Below are positions 54,918-63,090 of a DNA stretch of 63,090 nucleotides, piece by piece. This stretch comes from Bryobacterales bacterium. GTDB taxonomy: Bacteria > Acidobacteriota > Terriglobia > Bryobacterales > Bryobacteraceae. Numbering within the stretch: position 1 is the first letter of the stretch; every line of letters starts with the position of its first letter. A program made the position numbers and the translations under genes. Location of the stretch: assembly GCA_003157745.1 (NCBI GenBank), contig PMKM01000125.1:2834-65923 (forward strand). Reading direction: 5' to 3'. The notes beneath the pieces are model-generated. The model was not told the origin of the DNA. It saw nothing but the letters and a program-made list of their open reading frames with translations, and did not search any database.

Positions 54918-56081
54918 TCAGCAAGCGCCGTCCCCGGATATTACCGCGAGTGGCGTCTCGATCAGAATCTTAATGTCAAGCCACAGCGACCATCGCCTTG
55001 CGTACCGGATATCCAGACGGACCATTTCATCGAACTTAACCTTGCTCCGCCCTTTTACTTGCCATAGGCCCGTGATGCCCGGCTTCACCGCCATCAGTCG
55101 CTCTTTGTGCCACAACTCGTAGCATTGGAATTCGTACATCACCGGCGGTCGCGGCCCGACCAGGGACATATCTCCACTCAGAACGTTGAATAGCTGTGGC
55201 AGTTCGTCCAGGCTGGTCTTTCGCAGGAGTTGTCCCACTCGGGTGATTCTCGGATCGGAGGTCAGTTTGTACTGTTTGTGCTGGCCGCCTCCGACCTGTT
55301 CTGGCCCGTGTCCGCCTGCAATGAATCGCCGCACGTACTGTTCGTGGATTGTCTGGTCGTTGCCTACATACATCGATCTGAACTTCAGAAATGTGAACTT
55401 CTTCCCGTATTGTCCCAGCCGTACCTGACGGAAGAGAACGGGACCTTTCGAAGTCAGTCTGATCGCAATGGCAATCGCCAGCAGAAATGGGAGACAGAGC
55501 GCAAGGGCGGCCAGACTGCCCACAATGTCGATCAGTCTCTTCAGGACGGTGTCGATCGGTCTGCCCTTTTCGCCGCACGCGAGATCCAGGTGCAGGGTTG
55601 AGTTAGCCGGCCCGTCCGGTCCGTCGTTGTCCCAGTCCTCGGGGAATACGTGGAAAGACAGTCTGATCTGGTTGATCTGCGCAATACTCAACATGTCGTA
55701 TAGCGCATCGGTCACTTTTGTCGAGAGCAGTCGCACCACCGGCTTCTCTTCGGTGGCTGGGATTTCCGTGAATATCACGCCGATCGCACGCCCCCGTTTG
55801 TACCAGCCTTTGATGTCCGTGTCGCGCGTCGCTCGCGTCAACCCGCACAGCACCTTATCGAGCGTCTCCTCTCGATTGCCCGATCTTAGTAACTCGCCCG
55901 AGTCGAGGATCATCAGCACGAAACGCCTATGGGAGCGCTCGGTCCTCTTCCGCTCCAGCCTGAGCATACGCAGGAATAGTTCCTCGGCGAGCATGCCGAA
56001 GTCTTGGCGTTCACTTGTGTCGACCCTGGGATGTGACGCTATCAGGGAGGTTGCTCTAGGACGCGGCAGGTTGTTCAGCAC
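54918..56081 (-). CDS. polyprenyl glycosylphosphotransferase with degenerate GGDEF-like N-domain
   Basis: A 387-residue protein. Residues about 185-387 form the bacterial sugar transferase domain: [27 protein letters not shown] (the re-entrant hydrophobic helix), [36 protein letters not shown] and [14 protein letters not shown]. It transfers the first sugar phosphate to undecaprenyl phosphate. The first 165 residues look like a degenerate GGDEF domain: [23 protein letters not shown] stands where R...GGDEF...L should be. A GTG at 56081 follows GAGGG by 7 bases. Confidence 0.87.
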   Translation of the reverse strand: MLNNLPRPRATSLIASHPRVDTSERQDFGMLAEELFLRMLRLERKRTERSHRRFVLMILDSGELLRSGNREETLDKVLCGLTRATRDTDIKGWYKRGRAIGVIFTEIPATEEKPVVRLLSTKVTDALYDMLSIAQINQIRLSFHVFPEDWDNDGPDGPANSTLHLDLACGEKGRPIDTVLKRLIDIVGSLAALALCLPFLLAIAIAIRLTSKGPVLFRQVRLGQYGKKFTFLKFRSMYVGNDQTIHEQYVRRFIAGGHGPEQVGGGQHKQYKLTSDPRITRVGQLLRKTSLDELPQLFNVLSGDMSLVGPRPPVMYEFQCYELWHKERLMAVKPGITGLWQVKGRSKVKFDEMVRLDIRYARRWSLWLDIKILIETPLAVISGDGAC

Positions 56082-56190
56082 AGGTTTACCCTCGGCAACA
56101 CCATCGAAGTGTTAGTGGTTTCTCGCCGTCCCCGTACGAACGGCGCCGGATAAGTTGCAAAGTCTCGTGCTCTCGCGCGAGCGAGGCCGT

Positions 56191-56775
56191 CTATATCTGT
56201 TGAAGCCCCGCGGCCGGTGAGCGCATGACCTGTACCGGCATCGGGCGCCCGGAGGCGCTCAACGGCGCGACCCACTCGCGCTCGATCTCCACTGCGACCG
56301 ACCGTTGCAGCAGGGTCACAGAGACAACCACCCGGTATCGCTTGCGAACTTCGACTAGCAATCCTTCCATTCCCGCCAGCGGCCCTTCCTGCAGCCGCAC
56401 GCGCTGCCCGGCCTCCAGAAACGGCCATGGTTCCGCCGACAGGCCGGAAGACATTGCGGTTCGAATCGCGGAGATTTCTTCATCGTCGATCGGCGCCAGA
56501 ACGTTGCCGACGCCCACAAAGCGCAGCACACCCGGAATCGTCAACAACGGCAGCCGATACCGGGGGTCCAACCGGCAGAACACGTACCCCGGGAAGAGTG
56601 CGCACTCCACGGACTTAAAGCGGTCTGACCATCGCCGGCGAGACTGGTAGACCGGCAGGTATTCTTCATACCCCTTACCGCGTGCAATCGTGGAGACTAC
56701 TCTCTCGTGGCGCGATTGCACGTGAAGAGCGTACCACTGCTCGGAAATCGACTCACCGGTCTTTTCGATGCTCAT
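56191..56775 (-). CDS. NusG-like transcription antiterminator (RfaH/UpxY type)
   Basis: A 194-residue specialised NusG paralogue. The NGN domain (about 10-110) has QWYALHVQSRHERVVSTIARGKGYEEYLPVYQ and FPGYVFCRLDPRYRLPLLTIPGVLRFVGVGN; a KOW motif follows (GQRVRLQEGPLAGMEGLLVEV). Such proteins are recruited to long polysaccharide operons to prevent premature termination. It is the first gene of the minus-strand EPS run. The ATG at 56775 is chosen; the frame upstream is not NGN-like. Confidence 0.88.
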   Translation of the reverse strand: MSIEKTGESISEQWYALHVQSRHERVVSTIARGKGYEEYLPVYQSRRRWSDRFKSVECALFPGYVFCRLDPRYRLPLLTIPGVLRFVGVGNVLAPIDDEEISAIRTAMSSGLSAEPWPFLEAGQRVRLQEGPLAGMEGLLVEVRKRYRVVVSVTLLQRSVAVEIEREWVAPLSASGRPMPVQVMRSPAAGLQQI

Positions 56776-57443
56776 AGCGCCTTTCCAGCGACTTTCTGGG
56801 CACGCTACCGCTTTTTCAGTCCCAGCGTGCGGGCTTCGGTTTGCGTTTCCGCCCCCTCCCACACCGGGCCTAACCGGTATTCCCACCAGCGAAAAGGCAT
56901 TCCGAGTGCCACAGTGCCTGCCAAAAGTTGCTGGTTTGTTTTCCGATACTTAGCGGCGAATCGCCGTTTCGCCCCTCACCGCCCCCGGTCACTCTGTACC
57001 GACGATTCGGACTTGCTCCAAATTAGTGAGACGCCTTTTGTTTCAATACTCCTACGGAGTTATGCGCCGGCGTGAGGCAACCGGCGGCCATATCCGTCCG
57101 ATTCGTTGCTTGCCGGGCTACCCACCTTGACCCCGGGCGATGGCGACGCAGATGTAACAACTTCCAATTGTTAGCCAAGCGAACTTAACCATCGGACGCC
57201 TTGTCTTGTCACCGCATCTCCAGCGTATAATGAGTTGGAATTACTCGTGGATCCTTCGCTTTCCGGATTGCTTGAGCGAAGGTTTGAGCAGTCGCTAATG
57301 GAGGACCCAGCCGGATTCGCGCGGTGTTTCATCGTCGTGCTTATAATGGAAACCCGGGACTTGCATTGCCTCCGTATCCCTTCAGATTCGTTCGGGATGA
57401 GACAATCCGAGGGCGGGAAGCAAACTTGAGGAGGATGCTATCG
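56776..57443. other. long divergent intergenic/leader region
   Basis: This 668-base region separates the NusG-like gene (minus) from the dockerin-like gene (plus). No convincing gene is present. It should contain the main EPS promoter and leader. Small inverted repeats occur at 57048-57060 (ACTCC / GGAGT) and 57065-57086 (CGCCGG / CCGGCG). A TATAAT lies at 57226-57231 on the plus strand. Confidence 0.45.
57201..57231 (+). promoter_or_regulatory. possible sigma-70 promoter
   Basis: A perfect TATAAT (57226-57231) lies about 210 bases upstream of the plus-strand gene at 57444. TTGTCT at 57201-57206 could be the -35 with a 19-base spacer, longer than usual; TTGTCA at 57206 gives only 14. The match is suggestive only. 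Confidence 0.3.
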
Positions 57444-57947
57444 ATGCGCAGAGAGTCTCTAGCGGTTCTGAGCGCTGGCCTGTTCCTGTTCTCGATTTCG
57501 GCGTGGGCCCAGACCGCCTGTAATCTGGTCACGACCAGCGGGACGCCTACCCAGAGTGATGTGACTGCGGCAATCAGTATGGCCATTGGGGCGACGCCAT
57601 GCACCGCCAACATCATGGGCGCCAACGTGTGCAACGTCGTCGTCGTCCAGCGCGTTGTCAACGCCGCATTGGGTCAGCCGTGCGTCGTCGGCACCCACAG
57701 CGTTTCGCTGACCTGGTCCGCCAGCACGCCGGGAACGTATCCCGTCGCTGGCTACAACGTGTATCGTTCGACCACCACCGGCAATTACGTGCAGATCAAC
57801 CCTACCCTCGTGACAAGCCCTCTGACCTACACCGATGGCGCCGTCTCGAGTAGCACGACTTACTATTATGTGATCGCGGCTGTAGACACCCAGAACACTG
57901 CGAGTGGGTATTCTGCTCCGGCCACGGCCGCCATCCCGGCTTCATGA
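57444..57947 (+). CDS. secreted dockerin-like / fibronectin type III protein
   Basis: A 167-residue exported protein. The signal peptide is MRRESLAVLSAGLFLFSISAWA. A dockerin-type-I-like double helix follows (about 30-70: TQSDVTAAISMAIG and NVCNVVVVQRVVNAALGQPC), but the calcium-binding Asp positions are mostly lost. From about 75 a fibronectin type III domain runs to the end (SLTWSASTPGTYPVAGYNVYRST to YYYVIAAVDTQNTASGYSAP). The ATG at 57444 follows GAGGAGG by 9 bases. The cohesin-like protein near the exosortase could be a partner, which is speculation. Confidence 0.75.
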   Translation: MRRESLAVLSAGLFLFSISAWAQTACNLVTTSGTPTQSDVTAAISMAIGATPCTANIMGANVCNVVVVQRVVNAALGQPCVVGTHSVSLTWSASTPGTYPVAGYNVYRSTTTGNYVQINPTLVTSPLTYTDGAVSSSTTYYYVIAAVDTQNTASGYSAPATAAIPAS

Positions 57948-58029
57948 AGCGGCGACCGGAACACTTGGTCTCCGCATGCCCGCCGGCTCCGTATGGGATA
58001 GTCACTTCGGCTCGCCGGTCCGAATCGTT

Positions 58030-58063
58030 TTGACGCCGTTCCATCGTTTGCGGAACGGGTCAA
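58030..58063. terminator. hairpin between convergent genes
   Basis: TTGAC..CGTTCC (58030-58042) pairs with GGAACG.GTCAA (58052-58063) with a small internal mismatch and a 9-base loop. It lies between the plus-strand dockerin-like gene and the minus-strand Rrf2 gene. No long T tract follows. Confidence 0.5.
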
Positions 58064-58081
58064 CCGGGCGACTGCGCCTCG

Positions 58082-58558
58082 CTACATCACCCGTAGCGCG
58101 CTTGGCCCCGGAATGGTACGCACCCAGGAGTTCATCTCCCGTTCGTTTTGCAGCAGATCGCGCAGCGTGGCTTTGCTGAGCACTTGGTCCACAGCCACCT
58201 GCACCGCCCGCCACAAGGAACGTACCGAGCAATCCACCGAACGCGTGCAGATCGTCGCTTGCCCGGTGTGGCTGTCGCAAAAATCGCTCTCGAACAGCCG
58301 TCCGCCCAACGCGTCCAGCACGTGCCCAATCACGATCGTCCCCGCCGGCCTTGCCAGTTTATAGCCGCCCTCCTTGCCGCGCGCGGCCTTGATGAAACCG
58401 CCCTTGCGCAGCACGCGCAGGATCTTGGCAGCGTATGCCGGCGAGACTCCCTCCGCCTGGCTGATTTCGGGAATCGTCAGCGCGCCGCCCGCTTCCGTCG
58501 CATAAGCCAACCGCACCAGGCAGCGCACCCCGTATTCTTCGTTGGCGCTCAGCTTCAT
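58082..58558 (-). CDS. Rrf2-family transcriptional regulator, Fe-S type
   Basis: A 158-residue winged-helix regulator of the Rrf2/IscR family. The N-terminus MKLSANEEYGVRCLVRLAY is typical; the HTH spans about 28-68 (ISQAEGVSPAYAAKILRVLRKGGFIKAARGKEGGY). Three cysteines, Cys94, Cys104 and Cys110, can ligate an Fe-S cluster; the first spacing is longer than in IscR. It overlaps the DUF59 gene by four bases and is the last gene of the suf run, so it probably regulates Fe-S assembly according to cluster status. Confidence 0.87.
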   Translation of the reverse strand: MKLSANEEYGVRCLVRLAYATEAGGALTIPEISQAEGVSPAYAAKILRVLRKGGFIKAARGKEGGYKLARPAGTIVIGHVLDALGGRLFESDFCDSHTGQATICTRSVDCSVRSLWRAVQVAVDQVLSKATLRDLLQNEREMNSWVRTIPGPSALRVM

Positions 58559-58887
58559 CCGCGCAGCCTCGCAATCGGAATCAGATCGTCAATCCCCAAC
58601 GCCAACTTAGCCGCCTCCGACATGCGTTCCTTCGACCACGGCGGATCGAATGTCAGGTCGATCTTGACATCGGTCACACCTGCCACCGCGCGGGCCACTC
58701 GCTCCACTTCCGCTGGCAGCGTCCCCGCCACCGGGCAATTCGGCGCTGTCAGCGTCATGCGTATGCGCGCGCTGCCTCGCTCGTCTACGTCCACGCCATA
58801 GATCAGTCCCAACTCGTAGATGTTCACCGGCATCTCCGGGTCGTAGACCCCGCGCAACGCGGCCACGATCGAGTCCTGCAAGCTCAT
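58555..58887 (-). CDS. SUF-system DUF59 (MIP18-like) Fe-S assembly protein
   Basis: A 110-residue protein with a single DUF59/MIP18 domain: ALRGVYDPEMPVNIYELGLIYGVDV, RMTLTAPNCPVAGTLPAEVERVARAVAGV and DLTFDPPWSKERMSEAAKLALG. The Cys in APNCP is the conserved functional residue. SufT-like proteins help maturation of Fe-S enzymes. It overlaps sufU upstream (58884-58887) and the Rrf2 gene downstream by four bases each. ATG at 58887. Confidence 0.88.
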   Translation of the reverse strand: MSLQDSIVAALRGVYDPEMPVNIYELGLIYGVDVDERGSARIRMTLTAPNCPVAGTLPAEVERVARAVAGVTDVKIDLTFDPPWSKERMSEAAKLALGIDDLIPIARLRG

Positions 58888-59321
58888 TCCGTAGTGACCG
58901 GTTCTTCCTGGTTTTCGAGCGCCGATTTCAGCGTGTGCCACGCCAGTGTCGCGCACTTTACGCGCGCCGGATAGTCGCGCACGCCGCAAAACACCACCAG
59001 CTTGCCCAACTCCTGCGTCACCGGCGAATCCGTCGTCAGCAGGTCGTGGAATCGCTCCAGCAACCGCAGCGCTTCCTCCCGCTTCAGTCCCTTCAGGCTC
59101 TCCGTCATCAACGATGCCGAAGCGGTCGAAATCGCGCACCCGCTACCCACGAAACTGGCGTCTTCGACGACATCGTCCTTCAGCTTCAGATACAGTTTCA
59201 ACTTATCGCCGCACAGCGGGTTGAAACCCTCCGCCTGGTGATTGGCGCCACAGAGTTCATGACAGTTCCGCGGATGCTTGCTGTGGTCGAGTATCGTCTC
59301 TTGATACAGATCGTGGACCAT
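58884..59321 (-). CDS. sufU: SufU/IscU-type Fe-S scaffold or sulfur acceptor
   Basis: A 145-residue SufU protein. The three conserved cysteines are in NPLCGDKL, GSGCAIST and RVKCATLAW, with the Asp of CGDK. SufU accepts persulfide sulfur from SufS and passes it to SufBCD. The start shares a base with the sufS stop (TGATG), so translation is coupled. The ATG at 59321 is the right start; the long open frame upstream overlaps sufS. Confidence 0.92.
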   Translation of the reverse strand: MVHDLYQETILDHSKHPRNCHELCGANHQAEGFNPLCGDKLKLYLKLKDDVVEDASFVGSGCAISTASASLMTESLKGLKREEALRLLERFHDLLTTDSPVTQELGKLVVFCGVRDYPARVKCATLAWHTLKSALENQEEPVTTE

Positions 59322-60568
59322 CACGCGAAAACCTCCTTGACTTTGCGAAGGCCGGCCACCAGAGCGTCGATTTCGCCCCTGGTGTTGTAAAACGCCAGCG
59401 AAGCGCGTGTAGTCGCCGGCACGCCAAACCGCTCCATCACCGGCTGCGCACAATGGTGCCCCGTGCGCACGGCGATTCCCAGCCGGTCCAGCACCGTGCC
59501 AATATCATGCGGGTGAATTCCCTCGATTACGAACGATAGCACCGCCGCCTTCTCCCGCGCCGTGCCGATAATCCGCAGTCCGGGAATCTCCGCGAGCGCA
59601 CGCGTGCCGTACAGCAGTAACTCGTGTTCATAAGCGGCGATCCGGTCCAGGCCGATCTGACTCAAGTAATCCACGGCCGCGCCCAGCCCTATCCCACCCG
59701 CGATGTTCGGCGTTCCAGCTTCAAACCTATATGGCAGATCGTTGTAAGTGGTCTTCTCGAAAGTCACCGACTTGATCATGTCGCCACCGCCCTGGTACGG
59801 CGGCATGGCGTTCAACAACTTAGTCTTGCCATAGAGGATTCCAATGCCCGTCGGTCCTACCATCTTATGGCCCGATAGCGCGTAGAAATCCGCGTCCAGT
59901 GCCTGCACGTCCACCCGTAAGTGCGGCGCCGCCTGCGCTCCGTCCACCAGCGCCAGCGCTCCCGCGCGGTGCGCCATGGCGACGATTTCCTTCACCGGGT
60001 TGATGGTGCCGAGCGCGTTCGAAACGTGCGCCACCGCCACCATCCTCGTCCGCGGGTTCAGCAGGCGCGCGTATTCTTCGAGGATCAGTTCGCCCCGGTC
60101 GTCGATCGGAATCACGCGCAGCTTCGCGCCCGTGGCCTCGCACAGCATCTGCCACGGCACTATGTTCGAGTGATGCTCCATCGCCGAAACGACGATCTCG
60201 TCGCCTTCCCGTACGTTCTTGTGCCCCCAACTTGACGCCACCAGGTTGATGCCTTCCGTGGTACCACGCACGAAGATCAGTTCCTTCCTGCTGCGGGCGT
60301 TGAGGAAACGCTTCATCTTGGCGCGCGTCTCTTCGTACGCCGCCGTCGAGCGTTGGCTCAGTTCGTGCACGCCGCGATGTATGTTGGCGCAATCCACTTC
60401 AAGGAATTTGCGGATCGCATCGATCACCGCCTGCGGCTTCTGCGCCGTGGCTGCGTTGTCAAGGTACACCAGCGGCTTGCCGTGTATGGTCTGCTTGAGA
60501 ACCGGGAAATCCTCCCGTATTCGTTCCACGTCGAAACCGGTCGCGATGTCAGTAGTTAGCGTGCTCAT
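59321..60568 (-). CDS. sufS: cysteine desulfurase
   Basis: A 415-residue PLP-dependent group II cysteine desulfurase. The PLP Lys is in YALSGHKMVGPTGIG; the catalytic Cys in RTGHHCAQPVM; VYLDNAATAQKPQAVIDAI is the N-terminal signature. It releases sulfur from cysteine as an enzyme persulfide, which SufU then receives. The start overlaps the sufD stop by 20 bases. ATG at 60568. Confidence 0.94.
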   Translation of the reverse strand: MSTLTTDIATGFDVERIREDFPVLKQTIHGKPLVYLDNAATAQKPQAVIDAIRKFLEVDCANIHRGVHELSQRSTAAYEETRAKMKRFLNARSRKELIFVRGTTEGINLVASSWGHKNVREGDEIVVSAMEHHSNIVPWQMLCEATGAKLRVIPIDDRGELILEEYARLLNPRTRMVAVAHVSNALGTINPVKEIVAMAHRAGALALVDGAQAAPHLRVDVQALDADFYALSGHKMVGPTGIGILYGKTKLLNAMPPYQGGGDMIKSVTFEKTTYNDLPYRFEAGTPNIAGGIGLGAAVDYLSQIGLDRIAAYEHELLLYGTRALAEIPGLRIIGTAREKAAVLSFVIEGIHPHDIGTVLDRLGIAVRTGHHCAQPVMERFGVPATTRASLAFYNTRGEIDALVAGLRKVKEVFA

Positions 60569-61760
60569 GTAGTCTCTCGGACAAAACCTCTTCCAGGCGA
60601 ACCCGCAACTCGGGAACCTTGATTCGATCCACGATGTCCTGCGCGAACGCCTGCGTCAGCAAACTGCGCGCCTGCGCCTTGCCGATCCCGCGCGATTGCA
60701 TATAGAACAGCGATTCCGCATCCAGTTGGCCGATCGTCGCACCGTGCGTGCACCGCACATCGTCGGCAAAGATCTGTAACTCGGGCTTGGTGTCAATCAC
60801 CGCATCGTCGGATAACACCAGGTTCTTATTGGTCTGCTTCGAATCGGTTTTCTGCGCGTCTTTGCGAACTAGAATCCGCCCATTGAACACCGCGATCGAG
60901 TGGCCATCCAGAATACCCTTATAGAGTTCGTGACTCGTCCCATGTGGCTTGGCGTGGTCGATCACCGTATGATTGTCCACGTGCTCAGTCCCGTTCACCA
61001 GGTACAATCCGTTCACCGTCGCGTCGGAACCCTCCGCCAGCGTCACCCCAATGTCATTGCGCACCAGCGCCCCACCCAGCGAGAAGTTATGCGTAGTGAA
61101 GCTCGCGCTGCGCCCGACCGCGACCTGCATCGTGGCCACGTGAAACGCCTCGCGCGATTCAAGCTGCACCTTGTAATGATCGATCACCGCGCCGTCGCCC
61201 GCCACAATCTCCGTCACCGCGTTGGCGAAGTATTTGCCGGCGCCCTTGTAAGTCTCCACAATCGTGCATTGCGCCCCCGGCGCCACCACGATCAACGTTC
61301 GCGGATGCATCGCCACCGGCGCCGTCTCGTTCGGATCGCCCGTCACATCGGCCCCGGCCTCGTAAGTGATTTCGATCGGTTCCGTAAACACGCCGCGCGG
61401 AACCTTGATCGCCGTCGTCGTGCATAGGAAGGCTGCGTTGAGCGCGGCGAAGGCGTTCTGCTCGATCGCCGCGTACCGTCCCAGGTGCCGTTCGCACTCT
61501 TCTTCGCTCAATTCCTCGACCGCGAATGGCGTCACAATGAGTCTGTCCGCGTGCCAGTGGCGGAACCCGGTCCGCGCAATCGGCGCCACGTTAGTAAATC
61601 GCCACTCCTCATCGCGCGTTGTCGGAAAGCCCTGCTCGGCGAACCGCGCGAACGCGTTCTCCCGCAGCTTTTCAAGCCACGGCTCGGCACCCTCGTGCCG
61701 TGCGGCGTGGCCCGTGAACAGCTCCAGCCAGTTGCCGATCTGTTCCGCCGCCGCCGTCAT
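60549..61760 (-). CDS. sufD: SufD, component of the SufBCD scaffold
   Basis: A 403-residue SufD protein. The N-terminal part has FPTTRDEEWRFTNVAPI; the right-handed beta-helix core runs through NDIGVTLAEGSDATVNGLYLVNGTEHVDNHTVIDHAKPH, and DVRCTHGATIGQLDAESLFYMQSRGIGKAQARSLLTQAFA ends the domain. It pairs with SufB on SufC to build Fe-S clusters. ATG at 61760, overlapping sufC by four bases. Confidence 0.94.
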   Translation of the reverse strand: MTAAAEQIGNWLELFTGHAARHEGAEPWLEKLRENAFARFAEQGFPTTRDEEWRFTNVAPIARTGFRHWHADRLIVTPFAVEELSEEECERHLGRYAAIEQNAFAALNAAFLCTTTAIKVPRGVFTEPIEITYEAGADVTGDPNETAPVAMHPRTLIVVAPGAQCTIVETYKGAGKYFANAVTEIVAGDGAVIDHYKVQLESREAFHVATMQVAVGRSASFTTHNFSLGGALVRNDIGVTLAEGSDATVNGLYLVNGTEHVDNHTVIDHAKPHGTSHELYKGILDGHSIAVFNGRILVRKDAQKTDSKQTNKNLVLSDDAVIDTKPELQIFADDVRCTHGATIGQLDAESLFYMQSRGIGKAQARSLLTQAFAQDIVDRIKVPELRVRLEEVLSERLHEHANY

Positions 61761-62533
61761 CTCTGGCCCACCGCCTCGGCTTCTTCCTGTATTCCCAGCA
61801 CCGCGTATCCGCCCTCTTCCAACTCCAACGCCAGTTCCTTCCCCCCCGATTTCACGATCCGTCCATCCGCCAGCACATGCACGTAATCCGGTACGATCTC
61901 GCTCAGCAGCCGCTGGTAATGTGTCACCACAATCATCGCCCGCTCCGCGCTCCGCATCGCGTTCACTCCCGCCGCTACCAGCTTCAGCGCGTCTATGTCG
62001 AGCCCCGAGTCCGTTTCGTCCAATATCGCCAGGCGCGGCTCCAGCACGGCCATCTGGAAAATCTCGTTCCGCTTCTTCTCGCCGCCCGAAAAGCCCGCGT
62101 TCACCGGCCGGTTCAGCAGCGTCTCGTCCATGTTCATCGCCGTCATCCTCTGACGGATCAGACCGAGAAAGTCCATCGCGTCCAGTTCCGGCAGGTTGCG
62201 ATGTTTGCGAATCGTATTCAGCGCGGCTTTCAGGAAGTACATGTTACTCACGCCCGGTATCTCCACCGGGTATTGAAACGCCAGAAAAACACCCTCGCGC
62301 GCGCGGTCCTCCGGAGGCAGAGCCAGTAAGTCCTTGCCGTCGTAAGTCACCTGCCCGCCCGTCACCTGGTATAACTCGCGCCCGCTCAGCACCTGCGCCA
62401 GCGTGCTCTTGCCGGAGCCGTTCGGCCCCATGATGGCGTGGACTTCGCCGGCCGCAACCGTCAGGTCGATGCCTTTCAGTATCTCCCGCTCGCCCACCTT
62501 CGCGTGCAGGTCTCTAATCTCTAACAGTGCCAT
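61757..62533 (-). CDS. sufC: SufC ATPase
   Basis: A 258-residue ABC ATPase. Walker A is GPNGSGKST, the signature FSGGEKKRNEIFQMAVLEP, and Walker B LAILDETDSGLDIDALK. SufC powers conformational changes of the SufBCD complex. The last 25 residues are slightly longer than in E. coli. ATG at 62533, eight bases after the sufB stop. Confidence 0.95.
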   Translation of the reverse strand: MALLEIRDLHAKVGEREILKGIDLTVAAGEVHAIMGPNGSGKSTLAQVLSGRELYQVTGGQVTYDGKDLLALPPEDRAREGVFLAFQYPVEIPGVSNMYFLKAALNTIRKHRNLPELDAMDFLGLIRQRMTAMNMDETLLNRPVNAGFSGGEKKRNEIFQMAVLEPRLAILDETDSGLDIDALKLVAAGVNAMRSAERAMIVVTHYQRLLSEIVPDYVHVLADGRIVKSGGKELALELEEGGYAVLGIQEEAEAVGQR

Positions 62534-62540
62534 TCGCTCC

Positions 62541-63090
62541 TCACCCTACGCTGCCTTCTAGACTCACTCCCAGCAGCTTCTGTGCCTCCACGGCAAACTC
62601 CATCGGTAACTCGCGGAACACTTCCTTGCAGAACCCGTGTACGATCATCGATACCGCGTCTTCGCTCGAAATCCCGCGTTGCCGGCAATAGAATATCTGG
62701 TCTTCGCCGATCTTCGATGTCGAAGCCTCGTGCTCCACCTGCGACGACGTGTTCTTCACTTCCAGGTACGGAAACGTGTGCGCCCCGCACTGGTCGCCCA
62801 GCAGCAGGGAATCGCACTGCGAATAATTCCGCGCGCCCGTCGCGTTCTTCAGTATCTTGACTCCGCCGCGATACGTGTTCTGCCCGTGCCCGGCCGAAAT
62901 CCCCTTCGACACAATCGTCGATGTAGTGTTCTTGCCGATGTGGATCATCTTAGTGCCCGTATCGGCCTGCTGGTAGTTGTTCGTCAGCGCCACCGAATAG
63001 AACTCGCCCACCGAGTGATCGCCAATCAACAAACAGCCCGGATATTTCCACGTGATCGCCGATCCCGTCTCCACCTGCGTCCAGGAAATC
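62541..63090 (-). CDS. sufB: SufB (partial, N-terminal part beyond window)
   Basis: The C-terminal 183 codons or so of SufB; the gene runs off the right edge. The visible part starts at [17 protein letters not shown] and continues through [74 protein letters not shown] and the closing VVHGF-like helix. These are the most conserved SufB regions, including the Cys and His residues involved in cluster building. It heads the suf operon in the visible portion. Confidence 0.93.
   Translation of the reverse strand, partial: ISWTQVETGSAITWKYPGCLLIGDHSVGEFYSVALTNNYQQADTGTKMIHIGKNTTSTIVSKGISAGHGQNTYRGGVKILKNATGARNYSQCDSLLLGDQCGAHTFPYLEVKNTSSQVEHEASTSKIGEDQIFYCRQRGISSEDAVSMIVHGFCKEVFRELPMEFAVEAQKLLGVSLEGSVG

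Noticed and set aside
57065-57086. CGCCGG/CCGGCG stem in the EPS leader as a structured RNA
   Set aside because: A six-pair stem in GC-rich DNA is expected by chance; kept only as a note in the intergenic entry.

Overview
The window looks like a chromosomal segment from an Acidobacteriota bacterium of the Bryobacterales / Candidatus Solibacter type. The clues are the Solibacter-type C-terminal domain in the protein ending at 14714, the degenerate dockerin-like segment of the gene at 57444, the exosortase and PEP-CTERM-type components, and generally GC-rich coding. This assignment is inference from protein character; no rRNA or tRNA gene was recognised.

Left flank (1-7016): a cheA-cheW pair on the minus strand. 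CheA is a hybrid with two CheW-like domains and a receiver that has lost its phospho-acceptor. Next is a small minus-strand unit (ECF sigma factor with a Cys-bearing tail, SnoaL-like secreted protein, DUF3788 protein), then plus-strand SDR and MenG/UbiE genes.

Centre (6979-56775): a very large exopolysaccharide / exosortase locus, read almost entirely on the minus strand and headed at 56775 by a NusG-like antiterminator. In transcription order it holds: the initiating polyprenyl-phosphate sugar transferase; enzymes for a 2,3-diacetamido uronic acid (WbpB-, WbpD- and WbpE-like, a WecB/WbpI-like epimerase, and a WbpA-like dehydrogenase far away at 8379 on the plus strand); a FemAB-like protein; a DUF354 / unknown toroid / polysaccharide deacetylase trio; several glycosyltransferases; two asparagine-synthase-like amidotransferases; a secreted beta-helix protein; an O-antigen ligase/polymerase-like membrane protein; a Wzm/Wzt ABC exporter; hexapeptide acyltransferases; a 1826-residue secreted PIG-L deacetylase fused to discoidin-like and Ig-like domains; an ACP / NadE-like / AMP-ligase trio; a Wzz-type protein and separate BY-kinase; a LuxR-type response regulator; a compact exosortase; a cohesin-like Solibacter protein; and rmlA, rmlC and a 31-codon relic of rmlB. 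Across a strong terminator (about 13090-13143) lies one plus-strand PEP-CTERM-like protein, followed by a PrsT-like TPR lipoprotein, the WbpA-like gene and an ExeA-like ATPase.

Right flank (57444-63090): a small secreted dockerin-like/fibronectin protein on the plus strand, then a compact suf Fe-S assembly operon (sufB, partial at the window edge, then sufC, sufD, sufS, sufU, a DUF59 gene and an Rrf2-family regulator) on the minus strand.

Together the central genes appear to make, modify (amidation, deacetylation, acylation), export and regulate an acidic polysaccharide, and to sort at least one surface protein through the exosortase. The least explained parts are the ACP/NadE/ligase trio, the giant PIG-L fusion, and the cohesin-like and dockerin-like proteins at the two ends of the locus.
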